In this document: positions 1-5,895 of the stretch, piece after piece
Position numbering within the stretch: position 1 is the first letter of the stretch
Layout of the letters: the number at the start of each line of letters is the position of its first letter
Assembly (NCBI GenBank): GCA_031286975.1
Contig: JAITTM010000118.1
Coordinates: 1-6,131, forward strand
Source: Coriobacteriales bacterium
GTDB taxonomy: Bacteria > Actinomycetota > Coriobacteriia > Coriobacteriales > UBA8131
Direction of reading: 5' to 3'
Length of the DNA: 6,131 nt
Notes under the pieces: generated by a model
Database searches by the model: none
Told to the model about the DNA's origin: nothing
What the model saw: the letters and a program-made list of their open reading frames with translations, nothing else
Program-made: the position numbers and the translations under genes

Positions 1-45
1 CGGGTGCCGCGGGTGCCGCGGGTGCCGCGGGTGCCGCGGTTGCCA
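1..45. repeat. 9-bp tandem repeat coding for an Ala-Ala-Pro tail
   Basis: Four perfect head-to-tail copies of the unit cgggtgccg (1-36) are followed by one copy with two changes (37-45). The array is cut by the window edge and may continue. The unit is a multiple of three, and in the minus-strand CCG gene it reads Ala-Ala-Pro repeated, after a short degenerate Thr-Ala-Ala start (residues 417-429). Copy-number change would lengthen or shorten a flexible linker without breaking the frame. Confidence 0.9.
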
Positions 46-1288
46 CGCCTCCCGTGATTGGGAAGGTTCTGCTCGCAAGTTCAAGGGGCGCGTCGGGGCG
101 CTCTGCTTTGGGCAGCTCCCAGAGGCGGCGCGCGCGCAACGCCACCTCGGCCCAGTCGATGGGCAGGCCAAAGAGCAGCTCCAGGTAGTGAAACACCCCA
201 GGCTCGCTGGGCGATCGCTGAAAGGAGTTAACGCAGCTGAGGCAGTCGGTCACCAGGCAGTCAGCCCCGGTCTGCTCGTACTCCCGCAACCGGCGCTCGC
301 GGCGTGCCTCGCAGGTGGCAGGGTCGTACTGCGAGACCATGCCCCCCGAGCCGCAACAGAGCGTCGTTTTGCCGCTGTGCTCCATCTCAACCAGCGCCAC
401 TCTCTCAAACAGCGCACGTGTGGGCGCTCCAAAACGCTGCTTTACCCGGTCAGGGCAGGCATCGTGCAGGCTCACGGTGGTGTAGGGAGCCAGCTCCGTG
501 GGAGAAAAGCGCAGACCCTGGTCGAGCAGCAGCTGTGGCAGGGCAAGCAGCCGCACTTCTCGCAAGCCCTCCTGCTCAAGCAGGCCGTCAAGCGAGTGAT
601 AGCAGTGGGGGCACGCAACGATTATCTGGTCGACACGCTGCTCTTGCAAACGCAACGCCAGCTGCCGCGCATAGGCGGCGTAGTGCTGCTGCAAGCCCCC
701 GCTCGCAAGCAGACTGCCGCAACAGTGGGCGGTCAAACCATCCGCCAGACCACTGCGCTCAAGGTAGGCAAACACCGCGCGTGTCAAATCAGGCGCGTAG
801 GTACTCAGCGCACACCCAGGAAAAAAGAGCGTCCGGTGAGAAGACCGGGCACCAGAAGCGGACGAACTCATCCCCGACTCCTTCTTCTCATCGTCTGGCT
901 TCTCCAGCATCTCATCGTAGTGGACAGCATCCAGCTCACGCAGGCGCGCGAAGATGTTGCTGCGATAGTCAACGCGATAGCTGCGATAGTCATCTGCGAT
1001 GGCGGGCGCAAGCTCAATCAGACGCGCGCGCGCCTTGCGCATGAAGTCGCCGCAGTGCAGGGCAGCGGGGCAGTCCACCGTGCAGGCACCACAGAGTGAG
1101 CAGCTGCGGATGAGAAAGATGGCTTCAGCAGGCAGGGTGCTGAGCGCATCCTCCTGTAGCAGAAGCTGCGCCAGACTCCACAGGTCATAGGCGGGCTGCC
1201 CCTCTTCGCCCTGGATGCGCATACAGGTGCCGCAGCGCAGGCAACTGCGGGTGATCTGCTCGAAGTATGTGTGCAGTTCCTGATCCAT
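1..1288 (-). CDS. Double-CCG Fe-S oxidoreductase (HdrD/GlpC-like), 3' end cut by window edge
   Basis: The frame opens at ATG 1288 and reads 429 codons to the window edge without a stop, so the C-terminus is missing. The N-terminal ferredoxin-like part has Cys16/19/22 (cluster I, no fourth Cys in the usual place) and a complete CxxCxxCxxxCP cluster at Cys63/66/69/73. Two CCG domains follow. The first has Cys159, Cys189-Cys190 and Cys226/229; the second has Cys278, Cys311-Cys312 and Cys349/352. These spacings match the CX31-39CCX35-36CxxC family rule approximately. In HdrD, such domains hold the non-cubane clusters that handle thiol/disulfide chemistry; in GlpC-type proteins they pass electrons to quinone. 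No signal peptide or membrane segment is seen, so it is probably cytoplasmic. It lies 84 bp downstream of the NrfD gene on the same strand, which suggests it is an electron partner of that complex. No strong Shine-Dalgarno sequence precedes the ATG. The family call is firm; the partner is inferred. Confidence 0.9.
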   Translation of the reverse strand, partial: MDQELHTYFEQITRSCLRCGTCMRIQGEEGQPAYDLWSLAQLLLQEDALSTLPAEAIFLIRSCSLCGACTVDCPAALHCGDFMRKARARLIELAPAIADDYRSYRVDYRSNIFARLRELDAVHYDEMLEKPDDEKKESGMSSSASGARSSHRTLFFPGCALSTYAPDLTRAVFAYLERSGLADGLTAHCCGSLLASGGLQQHYAAYARQLALRLQEQRVDQIIVACPHCYHSLDGLLEQEGLREVRLLALPQLLLDQGLRFSPTELAPYTTVSLHDACPDRVKQRFGAPTRALFERVALVEMEHSGKTTLCCGSGGMVSQYDPATCEARRERRLREYEQTGADCLVTDCLSCVNSFQRSPSEPGVFHYLELLFGLPIDWAEVALRARRLWELPKAERPDAPLELASRTFPITGGVATAAPAAPAAPAAP

Positions 1289-1297
1289 AGGCTGCCC

Positions 1298-1326
1298 ATT
1301 ATACAGGCAGGATCACCCCCTCGCAC
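1298..1326 (-). promoter_or_regulatory. Candidate internal promoter before the CCG gene
   Basis: On the minus strand a perfect -10 hexamer TATAAT (1303-1298) lies 17 bp downstream of GTGCGA (1326-1321), which matches only three of six bases of the -35 consensus. The -10 is followed 9 bp later by the ATG at 1288, so a transcript from here would have almost no leader. That fits the lack of a clear ribosome binding site. The match is by eye, and the weak -35 makes the call tentative. Confidence 0.35.
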
Positions 1327-1338
1327 GGGCGATCCTGC
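1307..1338. repeat. 8-bp inverted repeat in the gap between nrfD-like and CCG genes
   Basis: The arms gcaggatc (1307-1314) and gatcctgc (1331-1338) are perfect reverse complements separated by 16 bp. The inner CCC/GGG can extend pairing after a small internal loop. No T-run follows on the minus strand, so it is not a standard terminator. One arm lies in the spacer of the candidate promoter and the other just upstream of its -35, which suits an operator. An RNA hairpin that attenuates read-through or protects the upstream mRNA is the alternative. Confidence 0.6.
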
Positions 1339-1372
1339 AAGAGTGCCAAAGGTCGAGAAAAGCCCGAGAGGC

Positions 1373-2389
1373 CTACTTCCAAGCGCTCAAGAAGCCCTCG
1401 TCGCCTTTGGGGAGCCTGCTGTAGTAGCGCTCTTCTCCGGGAACAGAACGACGGTCGTCGGCAAAGATGACCATGAAGCGCAGCAAAAGACCCGCAGCCA
1501 GCACCAGGATGGGAGCGATAACGGTAGCCATCATGCCGCCGATCTGATAGAACAGGAAGGGAAGCAGCAGCCCGCAGACAATCATGCCGCCCCAGAACAA
1601 GGGGGCATTGGAGCCCTTGATCCAGCCGAGCGCCACGTTTTTGGCAACCACGTTACCGGCGCCCAGCATGAGCAGCGTGTAGGTGAGCAGCACGACAAGT
1701 TCGGCGAGCACCAAAACGGAGTCGATGAAGTGCAATTGCTCGACCATGAACTCGGTTAAGGCTTCTCCATACAATTGGCCTGCCGCTCCCGCCATAAACT
1801 CGGGAGTCAGCACCAGGCCGGCCGTCGCGGCAAGCAGAGCAGACGCGGTCGACAGCGCCGAGACCGTAAAGAGCACGGGCAGCGCCGGCGTGTTCCAGAA
1901 GGGCTTGGACTTGAGACTCGAGAGCAGGATGCCGGTGTAGAGCATGATGCCCAGCCCAAAGACCAGCATGCTGCCGCGCGCGCCGTCGCGCAGCCAGAGC
2001 CAGTCCTGCCAAGGCAGTACAAAACCTTTGGGCAGGATGGGCGTGAGATAGAAGGTAAAGTAGATAAGCGCTGCAAACATCGCGATGGTGAGCATGATGG
2101 CACCCCATTTGATGATGGCCGTTGCGCTTAAAAACACGCGCAGAAAGACCTTGGGCTGCCCCAGCTCAAAGACGAGCAGCGCGGTGCCGATGCCCAGAGC
2201 AACAATGCCCACAAAGACGCCGGGCGCCAATATCGAGCCAAAGGAGTCGATAGCACCCAGTTGCACGGCACCCAGATTGCCCGTGCTGTATAAGATGTCA
2301 AAGACGCCCGCCAAAAAGAGCATGCCGCCACCCAGACCGCCGAGAAAGAGATAGAAGGCGATGGGCCAGGTCCAGTAGTGTTTGTTCAT
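1373..2389 (-). CDS. NrfD/PsrC-type integral membrane subunit
   Basis: This 338-residue protein is the quinone-interacting membrane anchor expected for a three-subunit molybdoenzyme complex. It is strongly hydrophobic, with about eight predicted helices near residues 8-30, 50-74, 88-115, 137-158, 168-194, 217-243, 262-284 and 287-310. Family hallmarks are the Gly-rich first helix (GGLGGG), FELGQP at 74-79 after helix 2, and KWGA at 94-97 opening helix 3. Buried polar residues His220, Asp223 and Glu230 in helix 6 are candidates for quinone or proton handling. The start is ATG 2389, overlapping the ferredoxin stop by 4 nt (ATGA), with a good GGAGG ribosome site about 9 nt upstream. The C-terminal tail is charged and probably cytoplasmic. 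NrfD proteins exchange electrons with menaquinone through the ferredoxin subunit; the direction here is unknown. Confidence 0.93.
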   Translation of the reverse strand: MNKHYWTWPIAFYLFLGGLGGGMLFLAGVFDILYSTGNLGAVQLGAIDSFGSILAPGVFVGIVALGIGTALLVFELGQPKVFLRVFLSATAIIKWGAIMLTIAMFAALIYFTFYLTPILPKGFVLPWQDWLWLRDGARGSMLVFGLGIMLYTGILLSSLKSKPFWNTPALPVLFTVSALSTASALLAATAGLVLTPEFMAGAAGQLYGEALTEFMVEQLHFIDSVLVLAELVVLLTYTLLMLGAGNVVAKNVALGWIKGSNAPLFWGGMIVCGLLLPFLFYQIGGMMATVIAPILVLAAGLLLRFMVIFADDRRSVPGEERYYSRLPKGDEGFLSAWK

Positions 2390-2949
2390 CGGTTGCCACC
2401 TCCCAGATCAGGAATGTAGTAGACCTGGGGATTGGTGCCCAGCTCAGGGAATATCGTGTTGACCTGCAGGCTGTTGACCAGCTGCGAGACCTCGCTTGTG
2501 GGGTCGTCCAGGTCGCCAAAGATGCGTGCCTTCTGGTGGCAGGTGTTGACGCAGTAGGGCTTCTCGCCCTCGCGCACACGATCCTTACAGAAATTGCACT
2601 TACGCACAAAGCCTTCTTTGTGGTTGACGTCGCGTGCGCCATAGGGGCAGGCGTTGACGCAGACTTTGCAGCCCATGCACTTCTTCTCATCCACCCAGAC
2701 GATGCCGTCGGGCTCCTGCTGCGATGCCTTGCAGGGGCAGCAGCCGGTGCAGGGTGGGTTGTCGCAGTGCATGCAGAGCAGCGGTGTGAAGGTCTGGTGC
2801 ACGTTGGGCCATACGCCCAACACGCCCTCGCTCACCACGGGGTTATAGATGATGTCGATGGGGAGCTCGTTCCAGGTGCGGCAGGCAACGGTGCACGACT
2901 GGCACCCGATGCATCTGCGCTGGTCGATGACCATGACAAAACGGGTCAT
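2386..2949 (-). CDS. Four-[4Fe-4S] ferredoxin electron-transfer subunit (DmsB/NrfC/PhsB type)
   Basis: This 187-residue protein is the electron-transfer subunit that wires the pterin enzyme to the membrane anchor. All sixteen expected cluster cysteines are present: 13/16/19/23, 59/62/67/71, 91/94/97/101 and 118/121/133/137, the usual four-cluster arrangement of this family. The second motif is odd. The family normally has CP followed by small residues, but here it reads CTGCCPC, adding Cys70 and Cys73 next to the ligands. There is no Tat signal, and the protein starts directly with the first cluster region. The start is ATG 2949, overlapping the catalytic-subunit stop in an ATGA quartet, with GGAGG 4 nt upstream. 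The stop overlaps the NrfD start in the same way. The product is expected to sit between the catalytic subunit and the NrfD anchor. Confidence 0.95.
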   Translation of the reverse strand: MTRFVMVIDQRRCIGCQSCTVACRTWNELPIDIIYNPVVSEGVLGVWPNVHQTFTPLLCMHCDNPPCTGCCPCKASQQEPDGIVWVDEKKCMGCKVCVNACPYGARDVNHKEGFVRKCNFCKDRVREGEKPYCVNTCHQKARIFGDLDDPTSEVSQLVNSLQVNTIFPELGTNPQVYYIPDLGGGNR

Positions 2950-5624
2950 AGCGCCTCCTCTCCCTCATCTTTGGCGGGTGCTTGCTCAAGAGCCGCCTTG
3001 TTGGTGGCAGCATCGGGCTGATCGCCCACGGGGTTCTCCACTGCCGTTGCATCCGCCTGTGCCTCGCCAATCGGCTGCTTGGTGGTCATGTCGTAGCGCG
3101 TGCCCTCCTCGTCCACCAAAGTCTCGGTGTCGGGGTCGTAGGCGTAGTGGGTCTCAAGGTCGTAATACACATAGGTCTCGGGATGATAGAGCCAGCCGGA
3201 CTCGGGGTCATAGGCAAGCCCCCGCTCGATGTCCCAGGCGAGTTTAGTGGGATAATCCCAGGTCAGACCCTCGGGCAGCTCAAAGGGAGCGCTCGTGTCA
3301 AAGGGGATGGGCTCGTAGGCCAACTTGGATTCGCTGGGCAGTACGCTCACACCCGGCTGGGCGGCGGAGCCCGGAATCGACCAGGTGGTGTCGATCGTAT
3401 CCCAGTAGCTGACCTTATAGACCTTGCAGAGAAGACCGCGGTTCGCCCAGCTGCCACCGATGGGGTCGCAGTGGTCGTCGTCCACGGATGAGAGCACGTT
3501 GACGTTGGACTCGAGGCAGCCAAAGGGTTCGTCGCCCTCAGCGCCGCGCTCGGGATACCACCAACCGCGCTGCGCATAGATGACGCGCGGGTCGACGCTG
3601 GGCTCGATGTTGGCGCGCTGCCTGATGCGGCCGCGGCGGGTCTCGATCCAGCACCAGTCGCCCTCTTTGATGCGCAGCTCCTCGGCCTTGACGGGGTTGA
3701 TGGTGAAGTAGGGCTCGTGGCGCAGGTAGCGCACGCTTTGGATCTGGAACTGCTCGCTGTGGTGATAGGGCATGAAGCCGCCGCCAGTGGTGAGCACCAA
3801 CGGATACTCAGCGGCAACCGCGGGGTCGTCCTCCTCATTCTCGGCCGGCCCGATATAGGTGGGCAGCGCGGGATAACCCAGCTCCTCTAAGATGGAGCTC
3901 TTGAGCTCGACGCGACGTGACGGTGTGCAGAAGCCGTTGGTGCCGTATTTGTAGAAGTGCAACGGCGGATAGTAGAAGCGATAGGCCTCCACAAACTGGT
4001 CGTAGCTTTCGACGGGCAGACCCAGCGGATAGATGATGTAGTAGAAGACCTCCTCCTCATTTAACCAGGGCCATTGGTCGGCATCCTGGCCGGTGGCAAG
4101 GGCGAGGTCGCGCCAGAAGCTGTAGTCGGTATGGCGCTCGTACATCGGCTGGATGGCGCGCTGCGAGGCCATGAGCGAGTCGGTCACGCCGTAGTTGGTG
4201 TGCAGCGTGGGCCGCTCAAGCGCTCCGGCGATGGGTATCACGTAGTCAGAATAGAGCGCGGCGGGGGTCATCCAATAGTCGCAGGTGACCAAAAACTCGA
4301 CCTGCTTGAGCGCCGCGAGCGTCATCTTGGAGTCGCCGTAGGAGTTGACGGGATTAGTGGCGTTGACTATGAGCGCACGCACCTGATAGGGGTCGCCGGT
4401 GAGGATGGCCTTGAACACGGAGGGGCCATGCGCCTCACACATCCACTCCGCCGTGGGAGCCTTGCCCCAGGTCTCCTTGGCGACATCACTGATGCGCTGG
4501 TAGCCGGGCCAGGAGGTGAGCTTGAATTTGTTGGAGCCGATCTGCTTGGCCTTTTGCTCCTCGGGCAACCAATCGTTGGCCTCGAGCTCCTCGTCGCAGA
4601 GGTAATTTTGCGAGGGACCGGGCATGAGGTCGCCGCCGGGACAATCGAGGTTGCCGCATATGGCGCGCAAAATGGCGCGGGCGTGCATGCCAGCACCGGA
4701 CGACTTGCCCAGTTGGTCAGCCGTGCAGCCCCACTGGATGTTGCCGGGAGTGTTCTTGGCATACATACGGGCAGCCTGGCGGATAAGATCGGGCTCAAGC
4801 CAGGTCAGCGGAGCCGCCCACTCCGGCGTGTACTGCTTCATGTGCTCCCACAGCTCTTCAAAGCCCACGCACCAGTTGGCCACGAACTCCTGGTTGTAGA
4901 GCTGCTCGAACAACACCACATGCAGCAGCGCCAGCGAAAGCGCGGTGTCAGAGCCCGGCCTGAGCGGCAGCCACAGATCGGCATGTGCGGCGGTTTCTGA
5001 GTAGCGCGGGTCAACGACGATGACCTTGAGCCCCGCTTTGTGCAAATCGTAATAGCCGTGCATGCCGGGCATGCCCGACGCGCCGGGATTAAAGCCCCAG
5101 AGTATGACAACGCGACTGTCGCCCAGGTCGGTCTCAAAGGGGCTCCAGCCGCTCACGGCTGTCTCGACCATGAAGGTGGGTATCCAGCAAAGCAAGGCAT
5201 TGTGGAAGGAGTTGGGGCTGCCAAACATATTCATAAAGCGTCTGCGGGCCCAGTCCTCCGTGCGCAGGGTTCCTCCGGCGGTCGCCACCGCCTCGGCACC
5301 GCTCTCGGCCTTGATCTGGTTGATGCGCTCAGCGATCTCGCTGATGGCTTGATCCCAGGATATCTTTTCCCACTCATTGCCGCCCCTCTCACCCTTGCGC
5401 TTGAGCGGGTGATTGATGCGTGCTGGATGGTCGATATGCTGCAACGCGATGTTGCCGCGGCAGCACAGACCGCCCGTATTGGTGGGGTGTTGGGGATCGC
5501 CTTCGATCTTGATGACCTTGCCGTCTAACACATAGGCTAAAACGCCGCAATTCTGATGGCAGAAGTAGCAGGCTGACTTTTTAACCTCGACCCCAGGAGC
5601 GTGGATATCGATTGTCTCTGTCAC
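2946..5624 (-). CDS. Bis-MGD Mo/W enzyme, acetylene hydratase/catechol dehydroxylase-like catalytic subunit
   Basis: This 892-residue protein (GTG start) is a DMSO reductase superfamily catalytic subunit. Cys19/22/26/54 form the N-terminal [4Fe-4S] motif, ending in LCCRG. The motif GSPN is followed by Cys146, which aligns by eye with the Cys metal ligand of Pelobacter acetylene hydratase. Other stretches shared with that enzyme include ADLWLPLR, FVANWCVGFEEL, a YSDYVIP-like segment, GALERP, and the C-terminal pterin-binding domain ending in NRGLLCKVYK (residue 737). His23 replaces the catalytic Asp that follows the second cluster Cys in acetylene hydratase. Residues 738-892 form an extension with octapeptide repeats and an acidic Ala/Glu-rich end. 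GTG was preferred over an in-frame TTG at 5690 because AGAAGG lies 5 nt upstream of it. No twin-arginine signal appears with either start, suggesting a cytoplasmic enzyme. Two electron-transfer subunits follow in overlapping frames. Reductive dehydroxylation-type chemistry is plausible, but the substrate is unknown. Confidence 0.93.
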   Translation of the reverse strand: MTETIDIHAPGVEVKKSACYFCHQNCGVLAYVLDGKVIKIEGDPQHPTNTGGLCCRGNIALQHIDHPARINHPLKRKGERGGNEWEKISWDQAISEIAERINQIKAESGAEAVATAGGTLRTEDWARRRFMNMFGSPNSFHNALLCWIPTFMVETAVSGWSPFETDLGDSRVVILWGFNPGASGMPGMHGYYDLHKAGLKVIVVDPRYSETAAHADLWLPLRPGSDTALSLALLHVVLFEQLYNQEFVANWCVGFEELWEHMKQYTPEWAAPLTWLEPDLIRQAARMYAKNTPGNIQWGCTADQLGKSSGAGMHARAILRAICGNLDCPGGDLMPGPSQNYLCDEELEANDWLPEEQKAKQIGSNKFKLTSWPGYQRISDVAKETWGKAPTAEWMCEAHGPSVFKAILTGDPYQVRALIVNATNPVNSYGDSKMTLAALKQVEFLVTCDYWMTPAALYSDYVIPIAGALERPTLHTNYGVTDSLMASQRAIQPMYERHTDYSFWRDLALATGQDADQWPWLNEEEVFYYIIYPLGLPVESYDQFVEAYRFYYPPLHFYKYGTNGFCTPSRRVELKSSILEELGYPALPTYIGPAENEEDDPAVAAEYPLVLTTGGGFMPYHHSEQFQIQSVRYLRHEPYFTINPVKAEELRIKEGDWCWIETRRGRIRQRANIEPSVDPRVIYAQRGWWYPERGAEGDEPFGCLESNVNVLSSVDDDHCDPIGGSWANRGLLCKVYKVSYWDTIDTTWSIPGSAAQPGVSVLPSESKLAYEPIPFDTSAPFELPEGLTWDYPTKLAWDIERGLAYDPESGWLYHPETYVYYDLETHYAYDPDTETLVDEEGTRYDMTTKQPIGEAQADATAVENPVGDQPDAATNKAALEQAPAKDEGEEAL
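3099..3266 (-). repeat. Seven tandem octapeptide repeats (OCRE-like) in the catalytic subunit tail
   Basis: Residues 787-842 divide into seven consecutive octads in one register: LTWDYPTK, LAWDIERG, LAYDPESG, WLYHPETY, VYYDLETH, YAYDPDTE and TLVDEEGT. Position 3 is aromatic in six of seven, position 4 is Asp in six of seven, and positions 6-8 are mostly Glu/Thr/Gly-like. A degenerate RYDMTTKQ follows one residue out of register. The pattern resembles the YDPxTGLY octamers of eukaryotic OCRE domains. The codons differ between copies, so this is an old protein-level repeat and not a recent DNA duplication. Confidence 0.85.
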
Positions 5625-5627
5625 GTT

Positions 5628-5635
5628 CCCCTTCT
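5628..5635 (-). promoter_or_regulatory. Ribosome binding site deciding the GTG start of the catalytic subunit
   Basis: The minus strand reads AGAAGGGG directly before AAC and the GTG at 5624. Counting AGAAGG as the core gives a 5-nt spacing. The only in-frame earlier start is a TTG at 5690 with no purine-rich site and a peptide unlike the family's N-terminus, while GTG gives a short lead-in to the first cluster Cys. Confidence 0.65.
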
Positions 5636-5669
5636 TTCTCTTAACTTGGCTACAGGAACCTTGTACAGG

Positions 5670-5689
5670 TGCAGGCAGCGTTGCCTGCA
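5670..5689. repeat. Perfect 8-bp inverted repeat (hairpin) in the leader
   Basis: The arms tgcaggca (5670-5677) and tgcctgca (5682-5689) are perfect complements around a 4-bp centre, about 45 bp upstream of the GTG start. In the predicted transcript this is a stable stem of eight pairs with a tetraloop. No U-run follows, so it is not a classical terminator. It could be a leader RNA hairpin or a DNA operator. Confidence 0.7.
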
Positions 5690-5777
5690 AAGAACATGGG
5701 GGTGTTCCTCGGTATCAGAGTATATGAGCAACCGATGTTGCGCCATCGTACGCCTGTGACTATTCTTTGGTATCGGT

Positions 5778-5806
5778 GTAATACGGAAATGCTGATTTCC
5801 TTGCAA
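5778..5806 (-). promoter_or_regulatory. Candidate sigma70-type promoter of the molybdoenzyme operon with operator-like palindrome
   Basis: On the minus strand, TTGCAA (5806-5801; four of six matches to the -35 consensus) lies exactly 17 bp from TATTAC (5783-5778; four of six to the -10). The spacer holds a perfect inverted repeat, ggaaat and atttcc around gctg (5785-5800), placed where a repressor would block polymerase. A start near 5771 would give a leader of about 145 nt containing the 5670-5689 hairpin. The elements are read by eye. Confidence 0.45.
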
Positions 5807-5895
5807 GCATCATGTGAATGCGCAGAATAAGCCCGCGAAAGGAGTGGCGAGAAGGACGGGATCCTTGCGTTTGGGTTGTCTGCGCCAGGGAGGCA

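Larger units (their letters stand above)
5625..5895. other. Intergenic regulatory region, no credible gene
   Basis: This 271-bp gap separates the hydrolase stop from the catalytic-subunit start and is A+T-richer than its flanks. It holds the candidate promoter, the spacer palindrome, the leader hairpin, a 12-bp near-repeat (5711-5722 and 5769-5780, two mismatches) and a small cgatg/catcg inverted repeat (5733-5748). No clear terminator for the upstream gene was found. A weak aagga/tcctt inverted repeat near 5852-5866 lacks a T-run. Confidence 0.7.

Noticed and set aside
188..1099. Long plus-strand open frame (303 codons)
   Set aside because: It lies antisense to the CCG gene, whose cysteine motifs and domain spacing are intact. 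The plus-strand product has no recognisable motif and is basic and low in structure.
1357..1372. GC-rich stretch plus TTTT after the nrfD-like stop as an intrinsic terminator
   Set aside because: Only three to four pairs can form (GCC/GGC with a possible G-U), too weak to call, although GGGCTTTTC is suggestive.
4074..5000. Long plus-strand open frame (308 codons)
   Set aside because: It is antisense to conserved parts of the catalytic subunit, a common artefact in G+C-rich genes. No ribosome site or family resemblance was seen.
2946..5624. Calling the enzyme acetylene hydratase
   Set aside because: The fold and Cys ligand agree, but the catalytic Asp position holds His and the gene sits with ferredoxin and membrane subunits, which a hydratase does not need.
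5625..5690. TTG 5690 as the start of the catalytic subunit, adding 22 residues
   Set aside because: There is no Shine-Dalgarno sequence, the extension crosses the leader hairpin and is not a Tat signal, and the GTG at 5624 has a well-placed AGAAGG.
5621..5806. 61-codon minus-strand frame whose TGA overlaps the GTG start (GTGA)
   Set aside because: A leader peptide coupled to the enzyme was considered. However, its TTG start coincides with the candidate -35, it has no ribosome site, and its codon use is unlike the genes. A shorter internal start remains possible but unsupported.
5852..5866. aagga/tcctt inverted repeat as a terminator of the hydrolase gene
   Set aside because: The stem is five pairs and no T-run follows on the minus strand.
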